Below, piece after piece: positions 38,498-48,686 of a DNA stretch of 64,000 nucleotides. How positions within the stretch are numbered: the stretch's first letter is position 1; every line of letters begins with the position of its first letter. Position numbers and translations under genes: made by a program. Source of the DNA: Episyrphus balteatus (taxonomy: Eukaryota; Arthropoda; Insecta; Diptera; Syrphidae); contig NC_079137.1 of NCBI RefSeq assembly GCF_945859705.1, positions 58,498,552 through 58,562,551 on the forward strand, given 5' to 3'. The notes under the pieces were generated by a model that had not been told where the DNA came from, ran no database searches, and worked only from the letters and a program-made list of their open reading frames with translations.

Positions 38498-40707
38498 CTG
38501 GATAAGGAAAAAGGCGAAGCTTTTATTTCGAATATGCAAAACTATCTGTATAACAACACCAATATATTTCGAAATGAAGAGAGTACAGCACAAAGTATGT
38601 GGGACCTCCTACAGCGAACTTGCATAGAAAAAGCCAAAACACTGTTAGGGGTTTCAAAAGGACACAACCAACAAGGCAAAGAAACATGGTGGTGGAATGA
38701 TGAAGCTAAAGCAGTTGTAAGTAAAAAGAAAATGGCTTTCAAAGCTTGGTCGAAGTGCCCCTCTAATAATACAGAGCAAAAGTCACGCCTCGAAGTGGAA
38801 TACAGAAACTGCAAGAAAGAAGCGAAGAAGATATGTGCCCAAATTCAAGCCAAGAATAAGGAAGACCTATATCGGGAGCTAGATGAAATTTCTACCCCGA
38901 CTGCTGGTGCTATTCAAGAGCTACGACAAAACGTGAATAAGGGCGCAACCATTTTCAAAATAGCCGCTCAAAGAAGAAGAAATGCTCAGGAGATCTGTTC
39001 GCCGAAGTTTATTAACAATGCTCAATGCCAACTACTTGTGGAAAACGACGAAATCCTCCACAGGTGGCGACAGTACTGTGACGAACTTCTAAATGAACAA
39101 TTTCCAAGGCTACACTTTCCAATAGCTTCACCTAACTTAAGCGAAGTATCCGATGTCACAGTCGAAGAAGTTAGTGAGGCTGTAAAATACTCCAAAAAGG
39201 GAAAAGCTGTTGGGCCAGACGAAATACCCTCAGAGTTTTGGAAAAAGATGGGAGACATCGGGTCTAGATGGCTCATGGTTCTTGTTTCCAAGCTTATACG
39301 AGGTGATCGAATGCCTAATCAATGGAGGGAAAGTTACCTTCTTCCAATATACAAAGGAAAGGGTGATACTCGAAGCTGTGATAATTACCGTTCGATTAAG
39401 CTGATGTCACACACCATGAAGATCGTTGAGCGAGTCTTGGGTAGCCGACTGCGAAAAATAATAAGGCTATCTGATGACCAGTGCGGGTTTGTTGCGGGTA
39501 AATCAACCACAGATGCAATCCAGAGTATAAGAATCATTATTTAAAAACATCGAGATTCCTTGGAGGATTTGCATGTGGTATTGGTTGATTTTGAAAAAGC
39601 ATTCGATCGACAACCACGAGATCTGATATGGGTGGCCCTCAGACAACGAGGAGTTCCGGAAACCTATGTGCGGATAATTATGGACATGTATGATGGAGCA
39701 GTTACTAAAGTAAGATGTGCAGCTGGAGTCACCGAAGAATTCGAAATCACAGTAGGTGTACACCAGGGAAGCGTCTTGAGTCCTCTGCTCTTTATTACCG
39801 TTCTTGATTACCTGCTTGAAGGCAAAAGTGCATCAGTTATTCTTTGCTGACGATGGAGCCATCATAAGTGAAGACCCGATATCCCTGCAACGAGCACTTG
39901 ATGTATGGGTGGATGTTCTAGAAGGTAGTGGGTACCGCATAAGCGCGAAAAAGACAGAATACCTATGCTGCCCATTTTCTGATCCACACAGGCCTATTCC
40001 TGACATTTATTTGAATGGTGTAGTGCTTCCCAACTGTGAAAAGTTTAAATGTCTGGGGTCTATGATAAATAACGAAGGTACTTGTGATGACGATATCAAT
40101 CATCGCGTAAGCGTAGGGTGGATGAAGTGGCGGGAAAATTCTGCCATCTTCTGTGATCGAAAAATGCCCCCTAAGCTGAAAGGAAGACTCTACACCGCAG
40201 TTGTGCGTCCAGCACTCACATACGGTTCACAATGTTGGACAATGTACAAAAAGTATGAGAGTAAGTTAATGGCAGCTGAGATGAAGATGCTTCGTATGAC
40301 AGCAGGAGTAACAAAGCTTGATAGAATTAGAAGTACGAAGATCCGAGGAAGCCTTCATGTTAAAAACACCATCTCCCAAAAAATTGAACACGACCGACTC
40401 AGTTTGTATTGCCATGTTCAAAGGAGAGATAATGAGAACCCCGTCAAAAAAGCAATATCATACAACGTTCCAACACGAAATAGAAAGAAAGGTAGGCCTA
40501 AAAACTCCTGGTACAAGCAAATGCAAAACCACCAGCATTCAGTTGGCCTTAGAAATGGAACAATACAAAACCGGGAGGCTTGCCGCCGATTTCTGAGGTC
40601 AACCCGGCGAACCCCACAGGCGGATCACTAGTGTGAAGCAGTAACGTGGGAAGGTTATGATTCCCTCGACATCGAGATCATAACAGCGCCGAGAAAAAGG
40701 AAGAAGA
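38498..40707 (+). mobile_element. 5'-truncated RTE-like non-LTR retrotransposon
   Basis: The insert lies between two copies of AGTTTAAAATCTAT (38484-38497 and 40708-40721), a 14-bp target duplication that defines both ends. It starts within the linker between endonuclease and reverse transcriptase, as expected when target-primed reverse transcription stops early. It ends in an A/G-rich GAAAAAGGAAGAAG tail in place of a long poly(A), which is common in RTE-like elements. The single coding region is broken by one stop and one frameshift. Its composition is much less A/T-rich than its surroundings, so insertion is fairly recent. Confidence 0.9.
38534..40631 (+). pseudogene. RTE-like reverse transcriptase, broken
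   Basis: The product would be the RT half of an RTE-clade polyprotein that copies its RNA at a nicked genomic site. The upstream apurinic-type endonuclease is missing through truncation. Visible RT parts in order: the GPDEIPSEFWK block (about 39210), the PIYKGKGD and NYRSIKLMS block (about 39345-39410), DQCGFVAGKST (about 39477), VLVDFEKAFDRQPRDL (about 39580), VHQGSVLSPLLF (about 39757), and the catalytic FADD at 39843-39854. The conserved C-terminal tail carries YGSQCWTM (about 40220) and the KKGRPKNSW block (about 40490). An in-frame TAA at 39542-39544 and a one-base shift near 39825 (in a run of four A) disable it. Domain order and motifs support RTE strongly; the exact clade needs a tree. 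Confidence 0.9.
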
Positions 40708-40721
40708 AGTTTAAAATCTAT

Positions 40722-42593
40722 GATGGAACAGATGAACATACGAAATCGTGTGTGTTCATCTATGGCAACACTACTTCTAAACCATTTATCTTAATTTGGC
40801 AAATGAGGTATTGTTTGAAAAGTCTTGCTTATTCACTGGTTATAAGCCATTCAAAATTGCATGAAATTTGTTACAGAGCCATCTAGAAGGAAAAGAAGTA
40901 CCTAAACTAATTCAATAATTTTTTTTTTTCGAATAAAAATATTTTATCACAAAAATATGACCAAAAAATAATTAAAATACAAAAAAAAATTGAAAAACTA
41001 AAAAGGTTATTTATTATTGTGTATGTTTCCAACAGTTTAAAGTAGTTTTTGAACCTGGCTATGTCAATAAAAACACAAAATCTGGTTAGTTCTCATTCAA
41101 CATCAAATTCACGCAAGAATACTATATTGCCTGCTTATGTTTATGTGTTTTCATGCAAAAAAAATCAAATCATTTCCAAAGTCAAGTCATCTGTCTATTC
41201 AATATGAAACTTATTGCTATAGGGGCAATTAACCTCATTAATTTACATATACGAACTGCAAATGTCTTATGTTTCTCGATATAATAACAAATTTGGCTTA
41301 ATCACTTTGCAATAACCAGACAACTACTAGCTACTCGCATTGATTTCCAAGAAAATCCAATGATGCTTTGTTCGCAAAATAAATAGGTTTCAATTTAATC
41401 TTATAGCTCGTCTATGCGTGTGTATGGAGAAGAGAAACATGCAAAGAGGTACCTATATTCGACATATTAAATTGCCAGTCTATATAACAATTCCATTTGG
41501 GCCAAAATAACTTCAATCAGGTGGCATGGTCTATAAACACATCATCTCCATCTATTTCTCCACCCACTTTTTGTGTGCATGGAAAACAAAATCAAACCTA
41601 TAATCCTTCATGGGGAATATATATAGAAAAGGCATATTTAACAATCTGGCTCGGCTCAGTTTGAATCGAATAATCAACATTAATGACTCGCATCTGTCAT
41701 CGAAACCAAACCAAATGAGTCCATGGAGTTTCAGCTAACCTGGCTTTTCGAAATTAACCCTAATTAGGCCATTCTGTGATGTTGTGGCAGAAATGAGAAA
41801 ATCTATCCTATAGCCTGCTTTTTGCCTCCTTTCCTTGCTTCTAAAATATATAGCTAGTATCTCTCTTGGCCTAAATGTTTGTTGTTTGTGATCGACAAAA
41901 AGACAATCTGGAGCAGGTATCAAGGGGGACAGCATTTGGTGGCAGTGGCAGGAAATTGGAGAGGATTGTTTGCGATGCCACACAAATAAACAACAAGACC
42001 AAATGATTCAATTGACATAGTTATACGAATGAGTTTCCGAAAGCCATCACCTCTCTCTGCGCTCTCGAGTTCTCTATTAGACCATTCGACCTACGACCTT
42101 ACCATTCCAGCCAGTTCATAGTTGATGGTGATAGCGACAGCCTTCAAAATGACAACATCCTGCTGTGATGGAGCCGCTTCGCGGCGGCGGCTGTGATGAG
42201 ATTGTGAACTTAATCGAAGGAACTTGATGGTATATTGTTGAACGTGTGGGAATAGGAACACCGCAACATCACTATAATATTGACCCTTGATGATGATTAT
42301 CGAGTTCAATATTTCCTTGAACTCTGCAACTGGCAGCAACCTAATCACAGTGGACGCAGAGCAGTGTGGTGTATCATTATCTGTTTGTCGTTTTCGATGA
42401 AACTCATTCCGGTGGATGGTGAAATCTTTAACCTTCGATTCGGTTGATTTGGCAATGTTTCTAATATTTTTAGGCACATCACGAATCAATCAATATGCAT
42501 ATCACTCACAACGGAACTGTCGTGATTTTTGGAGGAAAAATGAAGGACATCTGTGTGTTACAGAGTGGGTACGAACCTTTGGAGGTGATGGTA
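40722..42593. other. Non-coding DNA, single-copy-looking
   Basis: From about 41100 to 42590 the sequence is fairly complex. A 132-codon minus-strand frame at 42091-42489 starts at TTG, has no known domain and is judged chance. Possible conserved regulatory DNA, but nothing specific is visible. Confidence 0.4.
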
Positions 42594-43275
42594 GAGTCTA
42601 TCTACTTTTTTTTCTTTGAGTGATAATAAATACTTTTGGAGTTTCACTCATATATGAACAAAATATTTCACTCAAATTTACTGAATGTTTTCAACTTATA
42701 GATGAATGAGTACAAATTGTTGTCAGTAAAAATTAAACTCGTACTCTTCAAATGAGTGATAATAATGGGAGATCTGGTTGCACTCAAAAAAATACTCATT
42801 CCGTTATCCAATGGAATGCTACAGAGTCTATCTGCTTTTTTTTCTTTGAGTGATAATAAATACTTTTGGAGTTTCACTCATATCTGAACAAAATATTTCA
42901 CTCAAATTTACTGAATGTTTTCAACTTATAGATGAATGAGTAGGTACAAATTGTTGTCAGTAAAAATTAAACTCATACTCTTCAAATGAGTGATAATGTT
43001 GGGAGAATTGGTTGCACTAAAAAAAACACTCATTCCGTTATCCAATGGAATGTTACAGAGTCTATCTGCTTTTTTTTCTTTGAGTGATAATAAATACTTT
43101 CGGAGTTTCACTCATATCTGAAGAAAATATTTCACTCAAATTTACTGAATTTTTTTTAACTTATAGATTAATGAGTACAAGTTGAAAACTCATACTCTTC
43201 AAATGAGTGATAATGTTGGGAGAGTTGGTTGCACTAAAAAAAAACACTCATTCCATTATCCAATGGAATGTTTTA
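42594..43275 (+). repeat. Tandem repeat, three ~220-240-bp units rich in TGAGT/ACTCA
   Basis: Units begin with GAGTCTATCT at 42594, 42834 and 43058, so the first two are 240 and 224 bp; the third is about 218 bp with a deletion. Each holds many TGAGT/ACTCA words and ends with 'ccaatggaatg'. Two near-identical minus-strand frames (42668-42877 and 42926-43111) are produced by the repeat. Confidence 0.85.
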
Positions 43276-43769
43276 AAGTGTTTATTCCCAATTCTGAAAT
43301 TTTTCAAATACCATTTTATTGCATTTAAACTATAGAAAAATTTGTATATTGCTTGAGAAATAATGTATTAGTGATTTTGAATGGATAATGAGTATGAATC
43401 TCGAAGAGTATTTGTGTTGTGAAAAGCGTTCTATATGTCATTTCCGTGCCAGTAAATCAGTTTGAGAAGCCTTCTGGGTACTTTTTGACATCCAATCGAA
43501 ATGCAGTTAAAAAAATTGAGTTGTCACTCAATAAGTCAATAAGTAGGCACAACAACAACGTGATAATTCTGGTTTTTATTCGTTTAGTTTCCAATTTTTT
43601 GAAGTTATACTTCTTATGGGAGGGTGGGTATGAAAATTTACTTTTTGACAAGAATGTCAAAGGGATTACGACGCGATCACCCTGGGTAGCAGGGCTGTCG
43701 TTTCACCTTTAGAGTAGGCAGTACTTTAGTATTTAAAAATGCAGTACGCCGCAGTACGGCAAACATAAA
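43276..43769. repeat. Sequence also present, diverged, at 45830-46070
   Basis: The order 'cttgagaaataatgtattag', 'ttttgaatgga', 'gaaaagcgttctatatgtca', then 'ccgtgccagta' is matched in the same orientation at about 45900-46060. The two lie on either side of the inverted block 43770-45565. No gene is supported; from 43690 onward nothing else was recognised. Confidence 0.55.
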
Positions 43770-45565
43770 ACACACAACACGTGGCAAGTTGTATGTGGAA
43801 AGTTGCATGTGGCAAGTAGCATGTGGTAATTTCCATGTGGCAAGTTGCCAGAGTTGCAAAAAGCTCACATTTCAGCTCAGCTTACATCTCAGCTCAAATT
43901 TGAGCTAGGTACCATAGCTTAGCTCATTTGAGCTGAGCTGAAAGTTCCAACGCCAATATCTCGGAATTTTGAAGAAAATGAAAAAAAAATGTTTGATGCC
44001 AAAAGGTAGCGGGGACTCTAACCTACATTTGGGTACAACTCCCATCCCTGTAGGTCCACGCGTTCTCAAACCGGGAGAACTTAAAAGTAAAAAAAAAATA
44101 GGCACGATTCTGAAAAAATAGGCATGATGTGGCGGTTTAACATGGAAGGCGATTTTTTTAAAATCTGACAATGTGCAAAGCGTAGGCCCATGACACAAGC
44201 TATCATTTGGCATCACTCCCAAAAATTGCTCTCAAGCGGTTTAGCTTCCAGGAGCGTTCAAAGATTCGGGGATTTTTCGAAAAAAAATTTTACCCCAACT
44301 TTCAAACGCGATTTTCTCGGAATTTTGAAAAAAATCGAAAAACCGGATTATACCACTATCGGGTAGCTGAGAATATAACCTTTCATATGGCACCACTCCC
44401 CTGTCTCTAGATCAAAGCGTTCCAACGCCTATATCGCAGAATTTTGAAGAAAATGAAAATAAAATTTTTGATGCCAAAAGGTAGCGGGGACTCTAACCTA
44501 CATTTGGGTACAACTCCCATTCCTGTAGGTCAACGCGTTCTCAAACCGGGAGAACTTAAAAGTAAAAAAAAAAAATAGGCACGGTTCTGAAAAAAAGGCA
44601 TGATGTGGCGGTTTAACATGGAAGGCGATTTTTTAAAAATCTGATAATGTGCAAAGCGTAGGCTCATGACACAAGCTATCATTTGGCATCGCTCCCAAAA
44701 ATTGCTCTCAAGCGGTTTAGCTTCCAGGAGCGTTCAAAGTTCGGGGATTTTTCGAAAAAAAAAAATTTACAGCAACTTTCAAACGCGATTTTCTCGGAAT
44801 TTTGAAAAAAGTCGAAAAACCGGATTGTACCGGAATTTTTTTTTTATGATAAAAAAAGAAATATTTTACTAAAAAAATAGAAATATATTTACTATTAAAA
44901 AAAACCAAGAGAAAAGATCACGAAAAATTATCTGTTTTATTTATAAAAAATTCCATGTGTTAAAATAATTCCATTAATAACTAGAACCAAACATCTTAAG
45001 CTATGGTGTTTTATAATTTCATTATACTTTCCAAATAAAAATCAATGTATCCTCTCACCCATCACAGCTCAGCTCACTTTACCTTAGCTCACCCAACAGC
45101 TCAGCTCAACCATCAGCTCAGCTCACTTTCAGCTCAGCTCAAATGAGCTGAGCTATGGTACATAGCTCAAAAGTGAGCTAGCTCAAAATTTGAGCTGAGC
45201 TGTGAGCTGATTTCAGCTCAATTTTAAGCTTTGTAGCAACCCTGCAAGTTGCAAATTGCTACTACACACAATTCTCATAAAATACCATATCGCACATTTT
45301 ATGCGCACATTTTACTTTCGTTAAGCATATACCATACGTTCTGAACAGCACAAAATGAGTAAATTTCACAAAATAAATTGAAAACTACATGGACGCAAGG
45401 AGGATGAAAGAATTAATTTATTGTTCACTTGATAAAAATGTAAAAAACGAAGTGTGGATTAATTAATTTAATAATAGAAATTAAAAATATCAAATGAAAT
45501 TCATTTACATATACTGAATGAGAAGTATAACTTCAGTCGCGTGTACATGTGTACACATACTCTTT
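43770..45565 (-). repeat. Duplicated block, copy B (inverted relative to 17122-18600)
   Basis: The reverse complement matches copy A from the CACGTGTTGTG end through the 14-bp minisatellite and the hAT-like element to the GTACATGTGTACAC palindrome. Copy B is longer because of an internal ~475-bp duplication in the element. Flanking sequence beyond each end differs between copies. Confidence 0.8.
43849..45244. mobile_element. hAT-like foldback element, copy B, with internal duplication
   Basis: It starts CAGAGTTGC (one change from copy A) and ends GCAACCCTG. It is flanked by CAAGTTGC on both sides (43841-43848, 45245-45252), the reverse complement of copy A's flank, so it sits at the same original site. 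AGCTGAGCTC-rich arms are present at both ends. The interior is tandemly duplicated: 'gccaaaaggtagcgggg' occurs at 43998 and 44473, a 475-bp shift. Frames at 43905-44222 and 44666-44872 are by-products; no transposase is visible. Confidence 0.7.
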
Positions 45566-46440
45566 TTTTTATCATTGAGCAGTTTGAGTAAATGAATGAT
45601 TTTACTCTATGAGATTCGAGTCGAGCTTTTGAGTCATGACCGTTTAATGGACCTTTTTTATAATTGAGTAATTTTTGCTATAAGACTTTTTTAGATGAGT
45701 GAATATGCAAAGAAGAACAAAAACAGAAAAACTCAATTTAAATAGTGTCGTTTTTTCTTGGTTTCACTCAAGAATTCACTCATTCTAATATTCAATGGAA
45801 AAAATTAAATCGCTTCCACTCCATTTATCACTTCAACTAGTGATTGTGAATTATATTTGAGAAAAATAAAATAATTTTTAACAGAAAATTTGAACTTACG
45901 CTTGAGTAATAATAATGTATTAGTGGTTTTGAGTGGATTCTGATTTGAATTCATGAATAGAATATTTTTTCTGAGAAGCGTTATATATGTCATATCCGTG
46001 GCAGTAAGGGTGTTTGAAAAGCCATCCTGGATGTTATTGGATTCTTCTGAACGCTGAATTGAAAACAACATATAAAATTTAAGAGGTTTTACTCATTTAG
46101 TCTCTAGGAATCTAGGAACTCATGGACCGCACTCGTGCATATAAAAAAAAACTACTTTTTATTTCTGGGTACTTCTCCATCGAGTAGTCTTAGTAAATGA
46201 GTGATTCTTATCATTGAGTTTCGAAAAATAATTCTTAGCTTTTGAGTTACGACTGTTTATTGAGCACTATTAGTAATTGAGTGGTTTTGCTTTGAGAAGA
46301 GTTGTTGAATGAGTTAATATAAATGATGAACAAAAGCATAATGGAAAGGATTAAGACTCAAGGCTCATTTAAAAATACTTACTCAAACTGCTCATTTTCC
46401 TAGTTGAAGAGGTGACAATCGACTAATTAAGCTCATAAAG
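45566..46440. repeat. TGAGT/ACTCA-rich repeat DNA
   Basis: Two related stretches (about 45575-45700 and 46170-46310) share 'gtaaatgantgattnt', 'gagcttttgagt' and 'gaccgtttaatgg'-like words, about 600 bp apart. The segment 45830-46070 resembles 43330-43500. These belong with the 42.6-kb tandem repeat in one TGAGT-rich family. No coding signal. Confidence 0.55.
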
Positions 46441-46619
46441 TGAGAGGTTTGAAATTGTGTGAATTGAAAGATAAATTGATACTAAAAATAATAAAATAAG
46501 GTTGCCATTTTAAAAAAGGAACATCCTATTTAAAAAATGAAAAATGTAACATGATTAACGAGTTTTCACCTCGCATTTGTGGAATAGAAGAGAACTTTAC
46601 CTAAAATTTAATAAATTTT

Positions 46620-46930
46620 TTAAATTTTGAAAAAAGTGTTTTTGGCGTTTTTAGTATTTCTGTAGGGTTGCCAAGCACCTGCTTGTATTTTAAAGACAGA
46701 CCCCGATATTTTTTAAGATAAAAGAGCGTCCCACTGAAAAAGTAATGAATGTTTTTACCTTGACCTCTATCAAAGATTTTACATTTTGGCTGAATAAAAG
46801 ATGTTTTTGGTTGTTTTTTAAGAATTTGAGTAGAGTTGCCCGGTGTTTGTTCGTAATTTTGAGATGGCCACCGATTTTTTTTTTAATTAGAGGAGAGTTA
46901 CACCTGCTTGGTTTTTCAATTTATTTATTG
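46620..46930 (+). repeat. Two diverged units with GTTGCC(A/C) words, upstream of calmodulin
   Basis: 'Tgtagggttgccaagcacct', then 'gacagaccccgat', at about 46660-46710 is echoed by 'gtagagttgcccggtgtttg', then 'gatggccaccgat', at about 46829-46875, giving a shift near 165 bp. It may be an old tandem duplication or transposon fragment. It lies immediately upstream of the calmodulin and could contribute its promoter, which is speculation. Confidence 0.4.
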
Positions 46931-47028
46931 AAAATATTAAAAGTATTGATTTATTTGTCAAAATTGTTCAAAAATTGTATTAAAAAATTTCAACTGAAAA
47001 ACAGAACAAGACAAAAATCTATTTAAAA

Positions 47029-47478
47029 ATGGCTGAACAATTAAATGAAGAACAAATTGCTGAATTTAAAGAAGCATTTGCTTTATTTGACAAAGATGGT
47101 GATGGAACAATTACAACAAAAGAATTAGGAACTGTAATGCGTTCATTGGGACAAAATCCAACTGAAGCTGAACTTCAAGATATGATCAATGAAGTTGATG
47201 CTGATGGCAATGGTACTATAGATTTTGTTGAATTTCTAACAATGATGGCTAGAAAAATGAAAGATACCGATAGTGAGGAAGAGATTCGAGAAGCTTTTCG
47301 AGTTTTTGACAAAGATGGTGATGGATTCATATCGGCTGCTGAGTTGAGACATGTTATGACAAATTTGGGTGAAAAATTGACCGATGAAGAAGTTGACGAA
47401 ATGATTAGGGAAGCTGATTTGGATGGTGATGGGCAGATTAATTATGAGGAATTTGTTACAATGATGACATCGAAGTGA
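47029..47478 (+). CDS. Cam: Calmodulin, single-exon (probable retrogene)
   Basis: Calmodulin is the cytosolic and nuclear calcium sensor that binds Ca2+ through four EF-hands and then switches kinases, phosphatases, channels and myosins. The protein is 149 residues, the usual length with Met. Four complete EF-hand loops are visible: DKDGDGTITTKE (21-32), DADGNGTIDFVE (57-68), DKDGDGFISAAE (94-105) and DLDGDGQINYEE (130-141), all with the Glu at position 12. The central helix MARKMKDTDSEEEIREAF is intact. Phe100 and the FVTMMTSK end are of arthropod type. Against the canonical insect protein, from memory, I see about seven changes: D3E, T6N, S18A, P67V, N98D, I131L and V137I. Animal calmodulin genes normally have several introns, with one at or near the start codon; none is present here, which implies retroposition. 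Codons are A/T-rich, like the surroundings. The ATG sits in a favourable aaaATGG context. The intact frame and conservative changes suggest selection, but expression is unproved. Confidence 0.95.
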   Translation: MAEQLNEEQIAEFKEAFALFDKDGDGTITTKELGTVMRSLGQNPTEAELQDMINEVDADGNGTIDFVEFLTMMARKMKDTDSEEEIREAFRVFDKDGDGFISAAELRHVMTNLGEKLTDEEVDEMIREADLDGDGQINYEEFVTMMTSK

Positions 47479-47521
47479 GAGAACACTAATGAACATTTGT
47501 TTGCCTTTTATGTGTTTGAAA

Positions 47522-47527
47522 AATAAA
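47522..47527 (+). promoter_or_regulatory. AATAAA polyadenylation signal of the calmodulin
   Basis: A canonical AATAAA lies 44 bases after the stop codon and is followed by A-rich sequence with scattered T. It could be a working signal or the decayed remains of a retroposed poly(A) tail. Confidence 0.5.
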
Positions 47528-47572
47528 AAAAATAATTTTTAAAAATATGGTTTTTGCAAAATTAATTGATAA

Positions 47573-48240
47573 TCTTGGATCCAAGTCTTGCAACAAGTTT
47601 TGTTTCAAGGATATGAGTTTGTAGTGATCCTGACCTCCTCCTGGCCCATTTAGGAACAAAAAATATAAATATATTTTTTTAAGATTTTGGGAAAAAATAC
47701 AAGGGGTAGGTACCCCTTGCCAAAAAACCTTGCAATTTAAAAAAATTCATCCAAATCCTTCGAGTGGGACATCAAACGAAAGGTCTCTTAAGGCCCTCTT
47801 AATATGTGAAAACCAGACATTTCTGTGAGGTCTGGTTGCAGAGGCAAGTTGATATCTTCGGAACCAAGTCTCGAAATAAGTTTTTATTTAAAGATAAGAG
47901 TTTGTAATAAACAGGCCTATCAAATTAGATCAAATAATTAGAAATACTTTTTTTTTGGATTTTCTAAAAAAAGTACAAGGGGTAGGTACCCCTTGTCGAT
48001 AAAAAGTTGCGTTTTCAAAAATTTCATCCAAATCCATCGAGTGAGATATTAAATAAAACTAAAAATTCCTATGACGTCTGGTTGCAGAGTTATTTGAAAT
48101 TCAAGTTTGTTCTTTTCGATTTCTTCGAAAGTCCAAAATTAATTAAAAAACTGCAGAGTTATTGCACTATAACTTTGAAACCAAATCTTGAAAAAAGTTT
48201 TGGTTTAAAGATATGAGTTTGTAGTGAACCCAAGTACCCG
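47573..48240 (+). repeat. ~300-bp tandem repeat with CAAGGGGTAGGTACCCCTTG palindromes
   Basis: Units align at 'ccaagtct' near 47581, 47864 and 48181, giving spacings of 283 and 317 bp; the third is partial. Each full unit has a perfect hairpin-forming word CAAGGGGTAGGTACCCCTTG (47700-47719, 47976-47995). Conserved neighbours are 'tcatccaaatcc', 'cgagtgngac' and 'gtctggttgcagag'. No coding role; the class is unknown. Confidence 0.75.
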
Positions 48241-48678
48241 GTTACATAAAAAACATTAGTACAAATTTATTTCCTAGAAATTTTCGGAAAAATTACCGAA
48301 AAAATGAAAAAAATTAGTTAAAAAAAAAAACCTTTTCATTTTCGCTGATGGATATCTAAGAATCTACCGAAACAAATTTTGAATTTTTCAATGGAATCAA
48401 TATTTTTGTCCTTAATCGTCCTTAATTCCACTTAAAATGTTAATTCCTCCAACTTTAGATGTTTAAGAAATCTGTTTTTGTTGCGTAAACTTCTTAGTAA
48501 AAACCAACAATTTTAAACGATTGAACTCCTTTCTCTTTGTTTAGCTTTCAAATCGGATAAAATGTTTATGTGGTTTAAGCTATAGTTAATTTATGGTTGT
48601 GTTAATAAAATCAATCTTGGCAGTTTCATATTACTCAACTCAAGTATAAACGACGACCTTGACGGCGAACGAAAGATA
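48241..48678. other. Non-coding DNA
   Basis: A/T-rich with no recognised feature before the hAT target duplication. Confidence 0.4.
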
Positions 48679-48686
48679 CACTCTCG

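Noticed and set aside
38542..39763. Antisense frames within the RTE-like element
   Set aside because: Shadows of the reverse transcriptase reading frame.
42091..42489. 132-codon minus-strand frame
   Set aside because: Begins at TTG, with no recognisable domain and no promoter or splice context.
46745..47026. Frame ending just before the calmodulin ATG
   Set aside because: It covers diverged repeat DNA and an A/T-rich leader; no domain and no reason to expect an upstream gene.
47236..47496. 86-codon frame antisense to calmodulin
   Set aside because: A shadow of the calmodulin coding sequence.
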